64,000 nt of DNA from the NCBI GenBank assembly GCA_964023275.1, contig OZ029914.1:39969924-40033923 (forward strand), given 5' to 3'. The first letter of the stretch is position 1, and each line of letters starts with the position of its first letter. Source of the stretch: Norana najaformis. Its lineage: Eukaryota > Annelida > Clitellata > Crassiclitellata > Hormogastridae. The translations under genes and the position numbers were made by a program. The notes beneath the pieces are model-generated. The model had not been told where the DNA came from, searched no databases, and saw only the letters and a program-made list of their open reading frames with translations. Shown here piece after piece: positions 1 to 11,803 of the stretch.

Positions 1-1029
1 GAATTAATTTTTTGAATGATAACCATAAATTCAAAGCAGCCACTGCTGAAATGATAGCATATATAAGAACCTATTTAGAGAAGAACCACTGGCAATTCGC
101 AAAATAATTTATTGCAAAAGGCAACATGCAGGCAAATTGGAGATCGTTCTAGTGGGCCTTTCTCGCAATGTCCATAAAGATACTGGGTTTCAAAGAATGA
201 CTACTTTTATAATGCGGCTAATCCAATCCACTGTGATGCTTAGCATCCAATGATCTTTTGATCTATACTATGGACCCCATAGTCTGCCATGTTTAGACTA
301 GTTGGCAATATTACTTAGGAATAATTATAGTTCATGTTATACAATCGTTCAATAACTCAACTAAACTGGCTTAAACTTAGCCCAGTCATAGAAATGCAGA
401 GGCCATCTTCTACCAAAAAGAGACTAGTCTTTATTTAAAAATTTCACTCATATAGAAATCCGTGTGTCTTGCAGTGAAAATGTGTCAAAGTTTTCGGTGC
501 TAGATTTAGATAAAAGGCTTGCAAGTATAACTTACATCCAGTAAAATTTTTCCAAAGGTTTTACTTGAATCTCTACATTCTTCGAATCCTACTGAAGCCT
601 CGACGACCCTGATACATCAATTCATATGCAACAGGGTTGGCTATATGGCGATGCCCTTTATGCAGACCTAACTCATTCCCACATCAATCACCTATAATCT
701 GTTTAAATGTTGGGACTCGGCTGATCGGCGGTATACCCAGGTTTAGGAATATATCCAGTTTCATATAGAAGGAACTGGACTGGTTATCTAAGCAAAAATT
801 TTGAGTTTAAGATTTTAATATTTATGCATTACTGTATTGCAATCTGTGCTACATTTTACCCCAAGGAGCTATGCAATATCCGTCTCTTCCATCTGTGATC
901 CCAGATCTCTACTCTGATGGGTTCATCGTTCTGGAGTATGTTGCTTGGTAACCCACTACATGAACTCCTTGGTCTTTCCTGGTCTCTATCGTAAGATCTT
1001 GAAATTCACTCTATTTGATCCTGGTTTTG

Positions 1030-1110
1030 TGTTCTTAGGTGGGAAGCGTCTCAAAGAAGTTTCTATTGAAGAGGCGCTATCTAAATTCCCGATTAAGATC
1101 ACCATTGCTC
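1030..1110 (+). repeat. Retroelement 3' tail (TTGAAGAGGCGCTATCTAAA type)
   Basis: TTGAAGAGGCGCTATCTAAA followed by decayed GATTAAGATCACC resembles the tail TTGAAGAAGCGCTATACAAA seen at 16535. Partly retained at about 24387 and 54163, where flanking sequence is missing. The open frames over it are not convincing genes. Confidence 0.4.
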
Positions 1111-1624
1111 CTCATTACGACTCTAAATTCCATCAAACGCATATCGCTCATGTTAGTCTTATAGTCAATGGTACTAGACCAGTTGCTGAACTTAACCAAC
1201 TCTCCTGAGTTATTCCGACTTTATTGAGAGATAGCCAGTCAACTACAACTTCATTGCGACCTTAATGGCGCTGAAAATGCGGTTTTAGTCAGAATATCAA
1301 CCATATTAACCAGGTATTATTGATGATATCCATCCAATTTATGCAAGGGTAAACAGCCACCTGTGATATTAGCGAGATCAAGACTCACGAGGTTGAAAAC
1401 AAGACCTGCGATGCAGGGCCGAAGCCAAGGCGCACAAGGTCGCGAGCAAGGTCATCGATGTCCCGTCGAGATCAAGGTCAAGACCTACAGTGTCGGGGTA
1501 AGGCCTGCGATGCAAAGGCTAAAGCCAAGACCCAAGATATGGAAACCGAAGTTACAACGCCAAGAATAAGACCAAGGCCCACTAAGCCAAGATCCGTTGA
1601 AACACACTGGATATTAACGGATAT

Positions 1625-1985
1625 AATCTATCTGCCTATTTATATAGCGCTTTTCACGCACCTCACAAAAGTATTAAAACACAATTACCTGATAGAAATA
1701 AAAAGAGACGATTTAACATAGGTTGAAAATGTTTTTGGAATTGTCTGTAACGGAACAGTACGACTAGACGAGACTCGGTTGAATTGGATTAGAGTACAGT
1801 AGACAGATATTATGTAGCGTGAAAGTGTAACCCAGCAACACCAAAGGCGCTCAACGACCAGGGTGCTAAGGCGTCTAAGACGCGACATAGACAACCGCCG
1901 GCATACCCAGGAAGAGCAGCCGCCATTACCGAGGCTGATATTCTCAAGTCGGCGAAAGTCTCTACTTAGGTACATTTTGCAACCC
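1625..1985 (-). repeat. L2/CR1-like LINE 3' fragment
   Basis: On the minus strand, weakly coding sequence ends in a reverse-transcriptase C-terminus-like run (FSTYVKSSLF). It is followed by a short 3' tail with GTGCGTGAAAAGCGCTATATAAA, the hallmark of L2/CR1-type tails. Only the 3' end is present. The same fragment occurs at 24965-25325 and 54735-55090, so it predates the tandem duplications. Confidence 0.5.
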
Positions 1986-2299
1986 TAAATTAAAACAAGC
2001 CTATAATATTATGTTGACATGTAATATTGCAACTAGTTTAAATGGCTGTTAAGTGTGAATCCAGGGTTATTGTAGTAAAGGCTCGCTGTGCCATAGGCAC
2101 TAAAAGTTACATCAGGATTACTTACTCGGTGTAAACAAACGTGTCAACCAGTGCTAAATTTAGCATGCTTGCATGGAAATTCCCCTTTGAACCGAACAGG
2201 GAATTTAGCTAGATTTCTTTTTGTCATAGTTCTATTGACAAAGTCATAAACCGTGATTGAAAGCGTCCTTTTGAACAGCAGTGCTACGGCAAGTGTCAC

Positions 2300-2490
2300 G
2301 TCGTTGATGTGTGTATGTGTGTATGACATGCATACACACATACAATATATTCGTGCCATCGGTTGATGCCTTGTGCATTAGACACTGGCGCATTAGAAGT
2401 TGCTAAATTAATAATGTACATGAAATATATGTATGTGGGTATGCATGTATACACATGCATACACACATGCACATATATATATTCCATAAC
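2300..2490. repeat. TGTGTATG/CATACACA microsatellite, unit 1
   Basis: Imperfect alternating TG/CA-rich repeat with TATGTG and CATACACA words, partly self-complementary. Homologous shorter versions lie at 25650-25765 and 55415-55525. Short frames over it are repeat artefacts. Confidence 0.7.
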
Positions 2491-3299
2491 TCACAATGTG
2501 TCAAGATACTTGATGTAGCACCTTTTAGTAACTGTCAGAAGCACCAAAAACTCTCACCCTTTTGATGAATTTAAACGACTCATAACCCAGTGAGCCTTAA
2601 ACGATCAGAGCGCAATTGCTTGCGATCGTAGCTCTGTTGTTTAGTGACTGTAACAAGATACATTCGCCTGACTGCTGGAATCAGCCAAGCTACTGGTTGT
2701 TTCCGGCCACATTTAGTTTCAGCTAACACATGATGTTTTACTCTATAGCATGATGGAAAGTACACAAACAGCGATGGTATAGGAGTTTTCTGTTGTCAAA
2801 CAATCACTCAGCGTTCAACACGAACTTGCATGATATCAGACACGATATTAAGAGGCATAAGAAAGCAGGAAACGGTAGAATCTAGTTTAGGCCTACATAA
2901 TATTATAACGGAAACATAGGTGGTATGACATCTAGCAATAAGAGTCTTAGATTCTTTTAAAGCCAACTTTATCGATTTTATTAGGAATTAGCAGATAAGC
3001 CTAACGATACACACAAGTGTAATGGTTCCCTGTGAAAACGTCTTATCGCATTTCCATACATTTGCCAAATCCAGTGTCAGTACTAACTAGATCTTGATGT
3101 TTTCCTCAAATATAGGGTGCTTCTATGAGTGTCGTTGATTACATATCAGTCTTAGTTTTGTAGCTGACTACAAAAAATTAAACGCTATACCGGAATCATA
3201 AACTACTTATAAAACTATTTATACAATTTTTACATTTTATGTAGTGCGTTGCTACGGGTATCATGCATGTAGGGCCATTCTAAACAATTGAACAATGTC

Positions 3300-3990
3300 T
3301 AGCCCGCACTTATTTGTTGTCGGCAAGGCAAAATCAAGTACTTGATGAATCATTGGCAAGCCATGGTCTTCAGAGGGTGGTGGTAGGAACCGTCTGCTAC
3401 AGGGTAACTCCTGGTCTTCACAGGGTATCTCTCGACAACCCGTTTGAATTGACGCAGCGCTCGGGAATAAGCTGGTGTCCGGCGTTGGCTTTTGAGCAGC
3501 GATTTAGAAATTTCGAATTTCCGATTACACTTACTTCGTCTTTCGGCGACCCAAAGGCCGCTTCCAATGAATGATTGCATATGCCTATTAGGGTGCGGGA
3601 TATCTGGACGCGGGGCATTCAACCACTGGTGAGTGCCAGACGGTGAGCGTAACCGTGTGCTGCGAGCGCTTCATGAGACTGTTGTCATTTCCGATCCACA
3701 ATGCAACTCAGACCAAGAACTCTGAATATGGGGTCAGCTGTCAATTCTGGATAAGATTCCATTGTTTGGATTACATTTCTAAGCAACAGTCCGCCAGTTG
3801 AAACTTTTCCATCTGTTCGAACATTAGTCACCAGTAGATGAACTGATCGAACTTGACAAACTCTATCACCACTTAAGCAAGTTGGAAGCGCCTTGGGAAG
3901 TTACTTAGAAGGTGCGATATAAAGGTGCTATATAAATGTCTAGTTATATTACATTACATTAAATTGCATTGCAATACGTTACATTGTTAC
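3300..3990 (+). repeat. SINE/LINE-tail-like dispersed repeat block, unit 1
   Basis: A GC-richer block containing GAATAAGCTGGTGTCCGGCG and an ATTTAGAAATTTCGAATTTCC-GATTAC tail, followed by a second tail (GGTGCTATATAAATGTCTAG, then ATTACATTACATT). A related sequence with GGGAATAAGCTGGTTCTCC lies elsewhere at about 23940-24040, so the first part is a dispersed family. Colinear copies: 26590-27240 and 56350-57000. Confidence 0.5.
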
Positions 3991-4203
3991 TCCTCAGAAA
4001 AGTTAAACAATGTACACTCGAATAAAAGTGGTAGGTAGGTTATCGGTTTATATGCTTCGTATAGGAGCCTTGAGCGTGTGATCAATGTGTGACACTTGGA
4101 TCGTGGAATGATGCACCACGAATCTTGTGGCTGGCGCATCATTGTCTGGACGGATGTTCATCTGCACATATTGTGTTCCATCAGCGCCAACACACTAAAC
4201 AGC

Positions 4204-4430
4204 ATATAAATAAGTAAGTAATGCATCTGTTAACACGTCATACGTCCATCGGCTGGTCGAGGAATCGTAGGCGTGGACAAACACACAAAGAATTGAATAC
4301 ATAACACAGCAAACAAATAAAGAAAGATGCACAGCCACAAAAGCAGACATACAAAATGACACTCGACTCCAAAGACAAAGACATACAGAATGTCACATAA
4401 ACCTCTGCAACATCATTGAACAACGCAGAA
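4204..4430. repeat. R1 repeat family, copy 1
   Basis: R1 is an unclassified dispersed repeat of about 150-230 bp. It starts AAGTAAGTAATGCAT, continues with CGAGGAATCGTAGGCGTGGA, and ends in one to three imperfect copies of a 32-36 bp unit containing CAGACATACAGAATGACACT. Six copies lie in the window, two per unit. The reverse strand shows open frames rich in Cys and Phe, which come from the repeat composition and are not judged to be genes. Confidence 0.6.
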
Positions 4431-5326
4431 CTTTATAAAGGGTAATTGCATATTTCATTTGTATGGTTAGCAATTATAGTTATAAATAAAATTAGGGCCA
4501 ATAAATATTGTTCTAAATATATTTATATATCCCGTAACCTTCGTGTACGAAACTGCGGGAAACATAAGGTTCTTCGTCATATACAATTGTCTCAAACCAG
4601 CATCCAAACCTATGGATGCCCTTTCTTTTCAAATTGAGTAGTGGGTGTTCTTAAAATTATGGACCGGATACAACTCAAGCCTATATCTTCGAGTTCTTTA
4701 CCTCATTGTAACCTGCGTTGTTTTCCGTTTTAGTTATATCCCTCGCCTCATTTCCTGAATTTAAATCGTAAATTTTATAGTTTAACCTAGCTTAGTGAAT
4801 CAAAATCTATAGGTTTATTTAGCATATACTGTCGTTTTTTGCATTCCTTAATGCATTTGCTCATATAAAAGCTTTACTTTTTGGTAATATAAGTTAGTAC
4901 ATTATATAGCATCCTTTAAGGAAAGTCACAAAGCGGCTTTATTTTTTGCTACAAATTAGAATGTTTGAAGTGCGAAGGAGTAATTGAATGTTACGGAAAC
5001 TGCGCTAAGCAGTATGTAGCCACTATGTCACTTAGCCATTCTACACGATCAACTGCAATGCAAACTAGAATAAATTTAGAGCTCTCTTGCTAAATCCATA
5101 CCTAGACTGGAATACAAACTGCAAACATTGAAATTACTGAATAATACAGTTGATTTTATTTGTAAGAAAAATCCGATATTGTTAGTCTATTGTAGTGCAT
5201 ATGCAGGCTTACTCAAAGTTAACACTTCTAGATGACTGCCTTTTATAGGAAAAAAAACGATTTCATTTAAGTGTTTTTCTTGGTTAAAGTAACCTAGGTA
5301 AGATTCTGGCACATATGGGCCTTAAA

Positions 5327-8300
5327 TCATTCGAACAATGGAAAAATAAGAGATCTTATTGGTCCAGCTGCTATCAATTCCACATATTCGCCATGGTTAT
5401 TGTTTTTCAGAATTCCAATCCTTTCTACAGAAGAAAAGTACATCACTAAGAAGGACATCAAACGCCATTCGCGAGTTTAAGCGGAGGCAATATACATCTT
5501 TCTTGAGGTAACACGAATCGGCATTTCACCCATATTTGCGCCCAAGGGTTCATTCTTGCGAAATTTTTTCAACAATTTCTATCGGAACAAGGTGTTTTTA
5601 TCTGTCCAACACTCGAGAGAGTACGTTATGCCCAAAGACCGAAAGTTGCCAGAGTTGGCGACCTGAATGACTTGAGACCAGAGGCCAGGGCTCTCTTGTG
5701 CATTTCTTGCCTTGCCTTTGTATTTAACCGTCCTCAAGCCGAGGATTGGCTGCACTACGGACAATTTTGTGCCATCTGCTGCTGTCCCTCATCTCCCGTA
5801 ATAGCTAAGCTACTCTAGGTCAAATAGTAACTTATTCCAGAAGGTAAGTGAATAAGTAAGTAAGTAATGCATTTGTTAACAAGCCATATGTCCAACGGTT
5901 GAGTGAGAAATCGTAGGTTTGGACATAAACACAAACAATTAAGTAAATGACACAACAAACAAATAAAGGAAGATGCACAGTCACAAAGAGAGACATTCAA
6001 AATATCACCCAACCACAAAGACAGACGTAAAGAATAACACTCAACTACAGAGACAGACATACAGAATGACACTCAACGACGCCTTGGATTTGGCCTTAAA
6101 AGGTATCTAGTTCTTGGTAACGGTGGATAATAAATGGACCGTTACTTTGCCTCATCTTTCTGGATAAATATCACCTTATTGCTAAGTTTAATGCCAACCA
6201 AACCCATAAAAATACTACAAATCTGTCACAAAGATGGCTGTGCTATGAAAAAGGACGAATCACGGTCGAATCAAACAGTCAGTATGACCAACGAATTATA
6301 TTCAAATATGGGATTAAATCTAAACAGCATTCAAACTCCATGAAGCATTCGGGTAAAAAGAGGAATAACAAATATATGAGTTGTTTGTCTATCAAAGAAA
6401 CGGTGGATCTAACCGTCTGGAATAATGAGGCCGTTTGGTTCGTTATGGATTTCTCTCGAGTTGGGCACGACATATGGCCTCTCCCTTCGAGCTGCAATTT
6501 CAACATTAAAATCTTTGAAATAGATACCTACGTGTTTCAGTAGACTTATTTTTAAACTATTAAATACAGTATTAAAGCCAATTTTAGATAGATAGAATTA
6601 ACAGCTCATCAAATTAGCTTGTTGTATACACAATTATATGATCTATTTAAAATTACTTTCTCTACTGCGGGGCAACAATATTGGCCGAGTCTTCAATATG
6701 GGCGTAACTGAATAATTGCTTTTGGAAACACTTTAACCCACTTCACTATTTGCAATATTCAGAGTTGTAACAATATCTAATGGCTATTGTTGCAAATTAG
6801 ATGGCTGTAATGACTTTATATTTAATCGTTTAGCAAGAGGCAATGTCACCGAGAAGACTGACAGCTTATGCCTCTTTGGTTCAAAGTCATTCTGCAATAA
6901 ACTCACTAAATCCCGTCATCAACACCTCCGTCGCCTGACCTTGTGAAGTTCTTGAAAGGTGCTGTATAAATAGCCAGCTACATGCATTTTATGGAGGCAC
7001 CCATACATGTATGCATACATACATGCATACATACACACACATACATGCATACACACACATACATGCATACACACACATACATGCATACATACATACATGC
7101 ATATATACATACATGTATGCATACATGCACAAATACATACATATTATATACAAACATACATAGATATGCACACATGCATGCATAGGGCTTTCTTGATTGT
7201 GCTGTTCCCAAGTGCGTAGCTGGCAAAGACTTTGCACATACCATAAACACATTCCGCCTGGCTCTTTTGGCCGTCGGCTACAGTCATCATTATGAACACC
7301 AATGGCATGCCCCTCTCTGGAACGTAACCCTTTCCACAACTCTTCGCCACCATCCCGCTCTTCGGCCCGTCCCCTGTCTGGGTTCAACCCAACGCTCAGT
7401 GAGTGAAGATCTGCCTGGACCGTACAGCATGGGTCCATGTCTGCCATGATCGTGTGATTGGTCTCTACCAACTTCTCAGTGCATCGAATTTCATGGCCCG
7501 TAGCTCCCTAGTGTGGTCCTGTCTGCTATAGGACCGTGCGAAGTGCACAAAGCTATAATCGCTGCATCAAAACTGACTGTGGAACTTTTTTTCGTTGAAC
7601 GCCAACGAATAAGCTTGCTTCTTCAACATTGCGTTATTGCATAGTAAAGAAATTGTGAATCTTTAATAACAGTTTCGTTGTTTTGCGTTTTAGTAAGAAG
7701 TTTCATACACGCAATGAAGGGTAAAGTTACAACTTCTGAAATGAGCTAACCTTTAACAAGTTTTCGTACTGCAAGCACAATTGCTATAAGAAGGAAGGTA
7801 CAAAGCAACGAGATGGCGATGCTCGCAATGTAGATATACGAAATCCTGCCTGTCAAAATCATCATGTACCAATAGAAACCATTCAGAATACATAAAGTCA
7901 GTAAATGCACTAGTCGACATGTCGAGATGTTTGGATTAGGCTTACATCATTGAGCTTATTCTATTAGCATGATTGTTCTTTCATCTCAACTACTCATTGT
8001 TTTAGGGTTTCCAATCTACACGTCAGCTACTGTTACATCTAATTACTTCACTCATGTGATGGGAAGAGACTGAACGTTTATATTAACAGCCTGTTTATTG
8101 TTCATTCAACTGGGATTTACTAAAGATAAATATCAATATCAGTTAAACGGAAGCCCCTCCATTGGCTTACAATAAGCCTGGATCTTAAAGTACAATGCAT
8201 TATATTCAAGTGTAGTTTATTACATAATTTATGTAGCGTCCCTTGAGAATAGTTTCTCAGACGCCCTCGCTTACAACACAGCTTCGGTTAAATAGAGTTC

Positions 8301-11300
8301 AAAATATTGCAATAGGTACTGCTAAAGTAGCCTCGACTTGAGACATGAAGTCGATAAACCATTCCCCACGGATGAGATGCAAGACAGAGAAGGCAAGGTT
8401 GAGCCTGTTACCTGTGCAAGCAAAACCCACATTTCGTCATTGAACGAATGGATCTACGGTGTACCATACCAGAGAGAATTCCAACATGGAAGTTTTATAT
8501 TCGATGCAAAATGGATTGTAAGTCAGTAAAGAACATCAAGCATGGATTCAGAGTCTTTAGCAAATTTGAATACTTCGCCAACCAGCTAGTCGCCGCCCGT
8601 AACACGAACTGCAACCAACCAGCCTGCACCATGGGAAAGTCAGCATAGACAGCGCTGCATAAATCAATCCTAGCAGTCGAAAATGCAGTGGCAAAAGTAG
8701 CTCTGACACTAAATTTATTGAACAAAAATAACATGTAACGTCATATTTGATCAAAACATTATAAAATCCTGAAAAACTTGGCAGCAAGTGCGAGTATTAA
8801 AAATTCCTATAATTGTCATACTTTTGACTTTTTTGCAGTTGCCATGCGACAAAAATCTAAAGCTCTTTACAATGCGATATCCAGTTTTAGTACATTATTT
8901 GCAAGATCGAATGGTGGAGAAATGATGGAAGCATGCCTGTTAAGATTTTGCCACCTCAGTGCGACGAATGAAGTAGGCCTACTTCATTCCTTCTACTGAT
9001 AATACCTACTGCTAAGACATTTGTGGCTTCAGCGTTGATGACTTACTTTGTACTTTGAATGTGATGTCGGCATAAGATTCAGACACAGAATTTTGGGCTG
9101 TACATCTGAAAACATAGGGTTCTACGCGTATCATCGAGTGGACGATTTCAATTTGCGATCCTATTCGACTGTAACCTGTTTCCTTATTAGTCCACTTGTA
9201 TTCAGGTTGTGGGTTTCCCAATGCAGAGCACGTCAATTTATCTCCAGGATAGAAAATGTCTCTTTCTGGATACATTGATACATCTCTCGGACCATCTTAA
9301 AGACATTAAGTATATTCGATTTTATACTAATTCATGTTAATAAAGATAAACAATAAAGCGCTATTAAGTGTTAGAATCACGCATTTTGACCCTAAGATTA
9401 AGTCTGATCGAAATTTTAATAGTCAATCCAACGTTCATACCAAAGTCTAAAGTATCGTGTTTTGCTGATTATTTAATTCATGCAATTATCCTATATACTA
9501 TATTCTTCACGAGTTTAACTAAATTAATGCTTCAGTAGTACACTAAAAATTGTGGAAATTAAACTCACACAATACGTTGATTTTGGGCGATTTCCACGTG
9601 TGATTGTAACCCGGTGTGATTTTGCTCACTTTCTTCTTAACCAAAGCTTCGACGTAGTTGAAGTAAGTACTGCACGCAAAGCTGATATGGTTATGATATG
9701 GTTTGGCTAAAATTTCAAGAGAAACAGTCAGGTTTGTGTAATAATGTGATTCAGCAACATAAACCGAAATGCTATCGTTATTGATTTTCTCCTGTCCATG
9801 AAGTCCAAATTGTGTCCATTCCATGACTGGTCTCCAAAATCCGCCATACGTAACACTACACTGTAGCTGTATATATTGGTTTTCCATCACCGTGACATTC
9901 TCCGCGTTGCAGGCAGGATCCGAAGCTGTGATAACATGAAAATCAAATTTCATAATTACGTATTAGCTGCATAAACACTGTATGTTATCGTCCAGCTTAT
10001 TGGGTTAGGCTTGTCAGTCGCAACAAAAGCGCATTTTAGAATAGCATTATATGAAACAAGTATTCACGATTATAATCCATCACTCAGGTAGCGATGTTAG
10101 GTAGATAGTATAACGACTTATACGGCGAGGAAATGAACAAATGGATCCAAGAAGTTTACAAACCTTCATCGAAACCTCTCAAAGTGTGGTCTTGTGCTCG
10201 AAGAATCATTCGGCTAAGACGCAAACACGACAACAGCAATGCATCGATAGGACATCTTTTAACCTCCCAACCTACTCATTTACTCAGCGCGAGAGAATTA
10301 AGAAGGAAGAATTAAGGGCTGAGTGGGCGCCAGTTGGCCAAGAACGGTCACTTATCAAAGCACTCTCCCAGCTCGACCCTATGCATATTTCACCCTACAT
10401 ACTTCGTTGCATCTACCAGCGGCATATTACCAAAAACCATAGCAACTTATAAATACTTATACATACTTCACCCTGCATGCTTCGTTGCACCTATACCAGC
10501 GGCATATTAACAAAACCAAGCGGTCACTGAGTTAAAAAGTGAAGAGCATTGCTAGCCGATTGGATTGATTTTTCTAATTATGAAAAATTTGAAATTCGCA
10601 CTTACCGAGTACTATCAAATGACCGCCGAAATTCTCTGTTGTTTTTGTAGTCGTATTTATTATTGTACAATAGTAAATTCCTGCATCTCGAAGCTGAACA
10701 GAGTTTATAGCGAGACTTTGCTCCCTCTCCATCCTGATCATCAGATACTTTGTAGAATTATTGCTTCCTGTGTTATTGGTTAGCATCCGAGGCGAAGAAG
10801 TATTAGAATTTTCGTGATACCAGCTAATATCAAAAGAATCATTTTCAGGAGCTACACATGTTATGATTACTTTTGTGTTAGATAGACTTGCGATGTTACC
10901 AGGTCCACGTGATTTGCTTGCACCAGCTGAAAACAGATTTTGAAACATCGGCTTAATATTGGTTGACCAACAAAGGCCGTTAGATTTATGAAGGGTTTCT
11001 TTAATTCCTAAGTCTCATGGTCTCTCAGCAGCTTTCGTGTTTCATTTACTATTAGCATAGCATTTAGCTATGGTTAAAGAGAAGGCCTGGAATATTTCTA
11101 CCATATGTATCTGTTGTAGGGCGTTGTCTAGAAGTAGTAAAAACACCCGTAGTAATTTAAAATGGTGTATATTTACAAGCAAAAGCGAACTCACGTGTAC
11201 ACAGAAAAACGACCACAGCGGTCCAACGAACAGCAGAATCTTCACAAGACATCGTCAAAAAGGTCATCCACAGCGGGAGACAGATTCAACTTCGAAACAC

Positions 11301-11673
11301 CCTCAAAAGCACATCTCCGGAGTCCGGCCTCTCAAAACAGCAAAACGACCAACAGGGTCAAACCAGAAGCCGGACTGAAATCAACTCACACTCGCGCTTA
11401 TTTATAGGCTGGAGTTCCCGCCCGAAATGGAACACTCCTATTCTAACATCTGTTGCAGGTGGCACCTGCAGGCGGCCTTCTAGCCTACCCGCTCCCGCGT
11501 GCCACCCCGCAACACTGTACATATGTATTTTTATATAACACAATAAATTGTGCATTGCAATTTGTCAGTGGATTCTTATAAATTAACCAAAATGCAATTG
11601 GACACTCAAATCCAGTTTACTAACCTGAAAGAAATTTTGCTAGAATGCAGACTACGAAGACAACGAAATTCAT
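5327..11673 (-). CDS. Gene A: three-Ig-domain type I membrane receptor with short YVEL tail
   Basis: Six exons on the minus strand: 11673-11625, 10926-10606, 9925-9569, 9295-9047, 7849-7751 and 5424-5327. All joins are phase 1 with GT-AG ends, giving 390 residues. Residues 1-16 are a signal peptide (MNFVVFVVCILAKFLS). Domain 1 (17-123) is V-like, with a Cys, ISWYH and the DAGIYYC motif. Domain 2 (124-242) has LQCSVTYGGFW, MEWTQ and FACSTYF. Domain 3 (243-325) is I-set-like, with LTCSALGNPQ and YVFRC. Several N-glycosylation sequons lie in domain 1. The TM helix is in 326-358 and is followed by Arg/Lys. The tail (359-390) holds HGEYVEL. The tail exon sits 2.3 kb beyond the TM exon but matches those of B and D in acceptor, phase and sequence. 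Exons 1-4 are closest to gene C, and exons 5-6 to B/D. The start is the only ATG that gives a signal peptide. The ligand is unknown; a cell-surface recognition role is inferred. Confidence 0.88.
5850..6075. repeat. R1 repeat family, copy 2 (in gene A intron 5)
   Basis: Same order of R1 motifs (GAGAAATCGTAGGTTTGGAC). It has three tandem copies of the 32-36 bp unit at its right end, the most of any copy here. Confidence 0.6.
6985..7185. repeat. CATACATGCATACACA microsatellite in gene A intron 5
   Basis: Repeats of ACATACATGCATACACAC and related words. Long open frames exist on both strands only because the repeat lacks stop codons. Colinear but degenerate copies are at 30610-30835 and 60360-60580. 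Confidence 0.8.
7190..7560. repeat. GC-richer dispersed repeat-like block in gene A intron 5
   Basis: A block with GTTCCCAAGTGCGTAGCTGG and CAGTCATCATTATGAACACC that is shared with 30835-31290 and 60590-61040. The frames over it have no conserved start, splice or domain and are not annotated as genes. Confidence 0.45.
8240..8690. other. Unit-1-only insertion in gene A intron 4
   Basis: About 0.44 kb lies between TTTCTCAGAC and the GCAAAAGTAGCTCTGACAC segment. It is absent at the colinear sites in B (about 32045) and D (about 61810). It is less AT-rich than its surroundings and has two overlapping open frames of 60-66 codons without recognisable domains. It may be a processed fragment or an unclassified repeat. 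Confidence 0.45.
11112..11516 (-). mobile_element. Fossil solo LTR in gene A intron 1
   Basis: A 405-bp block in intron 1, much richer in GC than its surroundings, bounded by TGTTG and CAACA. The minus strand reads as an LTR: TGTTGCGGGG at the start, a TATA-like CTATAAATAAGCG about 110 bp in, and CCCTACAACA at the end. No internal region, second LTR or clear target-site duplication is seen, so it is read as an old solo LTR lying in the sense direction of gene A. Gene C has the same insertion; gene B lacks it. Confidence 0.55.
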
Positions 11674-11795
11674 ATCCACCAAATTTGATGTAAGTTGAGA
11701 GCGAAATTGAATTCAATTTTGTGCTGAAAGATTGCGCCTTTGTACGTCAAGAGTATCAGCTGGGATGGGAATATTAGGTCCTATTAACTTCTTTG

Positions 11796-11803
11796 ATTTA
11801 TAA
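11796..11803 (-). promoter_or_regulatory. TATA box of gene A
   Basis: On the minus strand the sequence reads GGAGTGGTTATAAATCAAAG, about 125 bp upstream of the gene A start codon. The same block, including the GGAGTGG or GGCGTGG run just upstream, is present at the same distance in genes C and B, although neighbouring sequence has drifted. That conservation supports a core promoter. The transcription start would lie about 30 bp downstream; this was not measured. Confidence 0.55.

Larger units (their letters stand above)
1..5326. repeat. Intergenic spacer, unit 1 (diverged copy of 24234-29261 and 54010-59019)
   Basis: No gene is seen here. The segment is colinear with 24234-29261 and 54010-59019 but clearly more diverged than those two are from each other. 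It holds retroelement tails, an L2-like fragment, a microsatellite and an R1 repeat (listed separately). The start of the window falls inside this spacer, so another plus-strand E-type gene probably lies to the left (inference from the repeating order). Confidence 0.7.

Noticed and set aside
945-1721. Plus-strand frames of 68-87 codons
   Set aside because: They run over a retroelement tail. Copies in units 2 and 3 do not keep the same start or end.
5815-6072. Cys/Phe-rich minus-strand frames recurring at six places
   Set aside because: All are the reverse strand of the R1 repeat. Their frames and ends vary between copies.
6919-7471. Long open frames on both strands rich in Met, Cys, His and Tyr
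   Set aside because: They lie on the CATACATG microsatellite, where the repeat unit lacks stops in several frames. No splice sites or domains.
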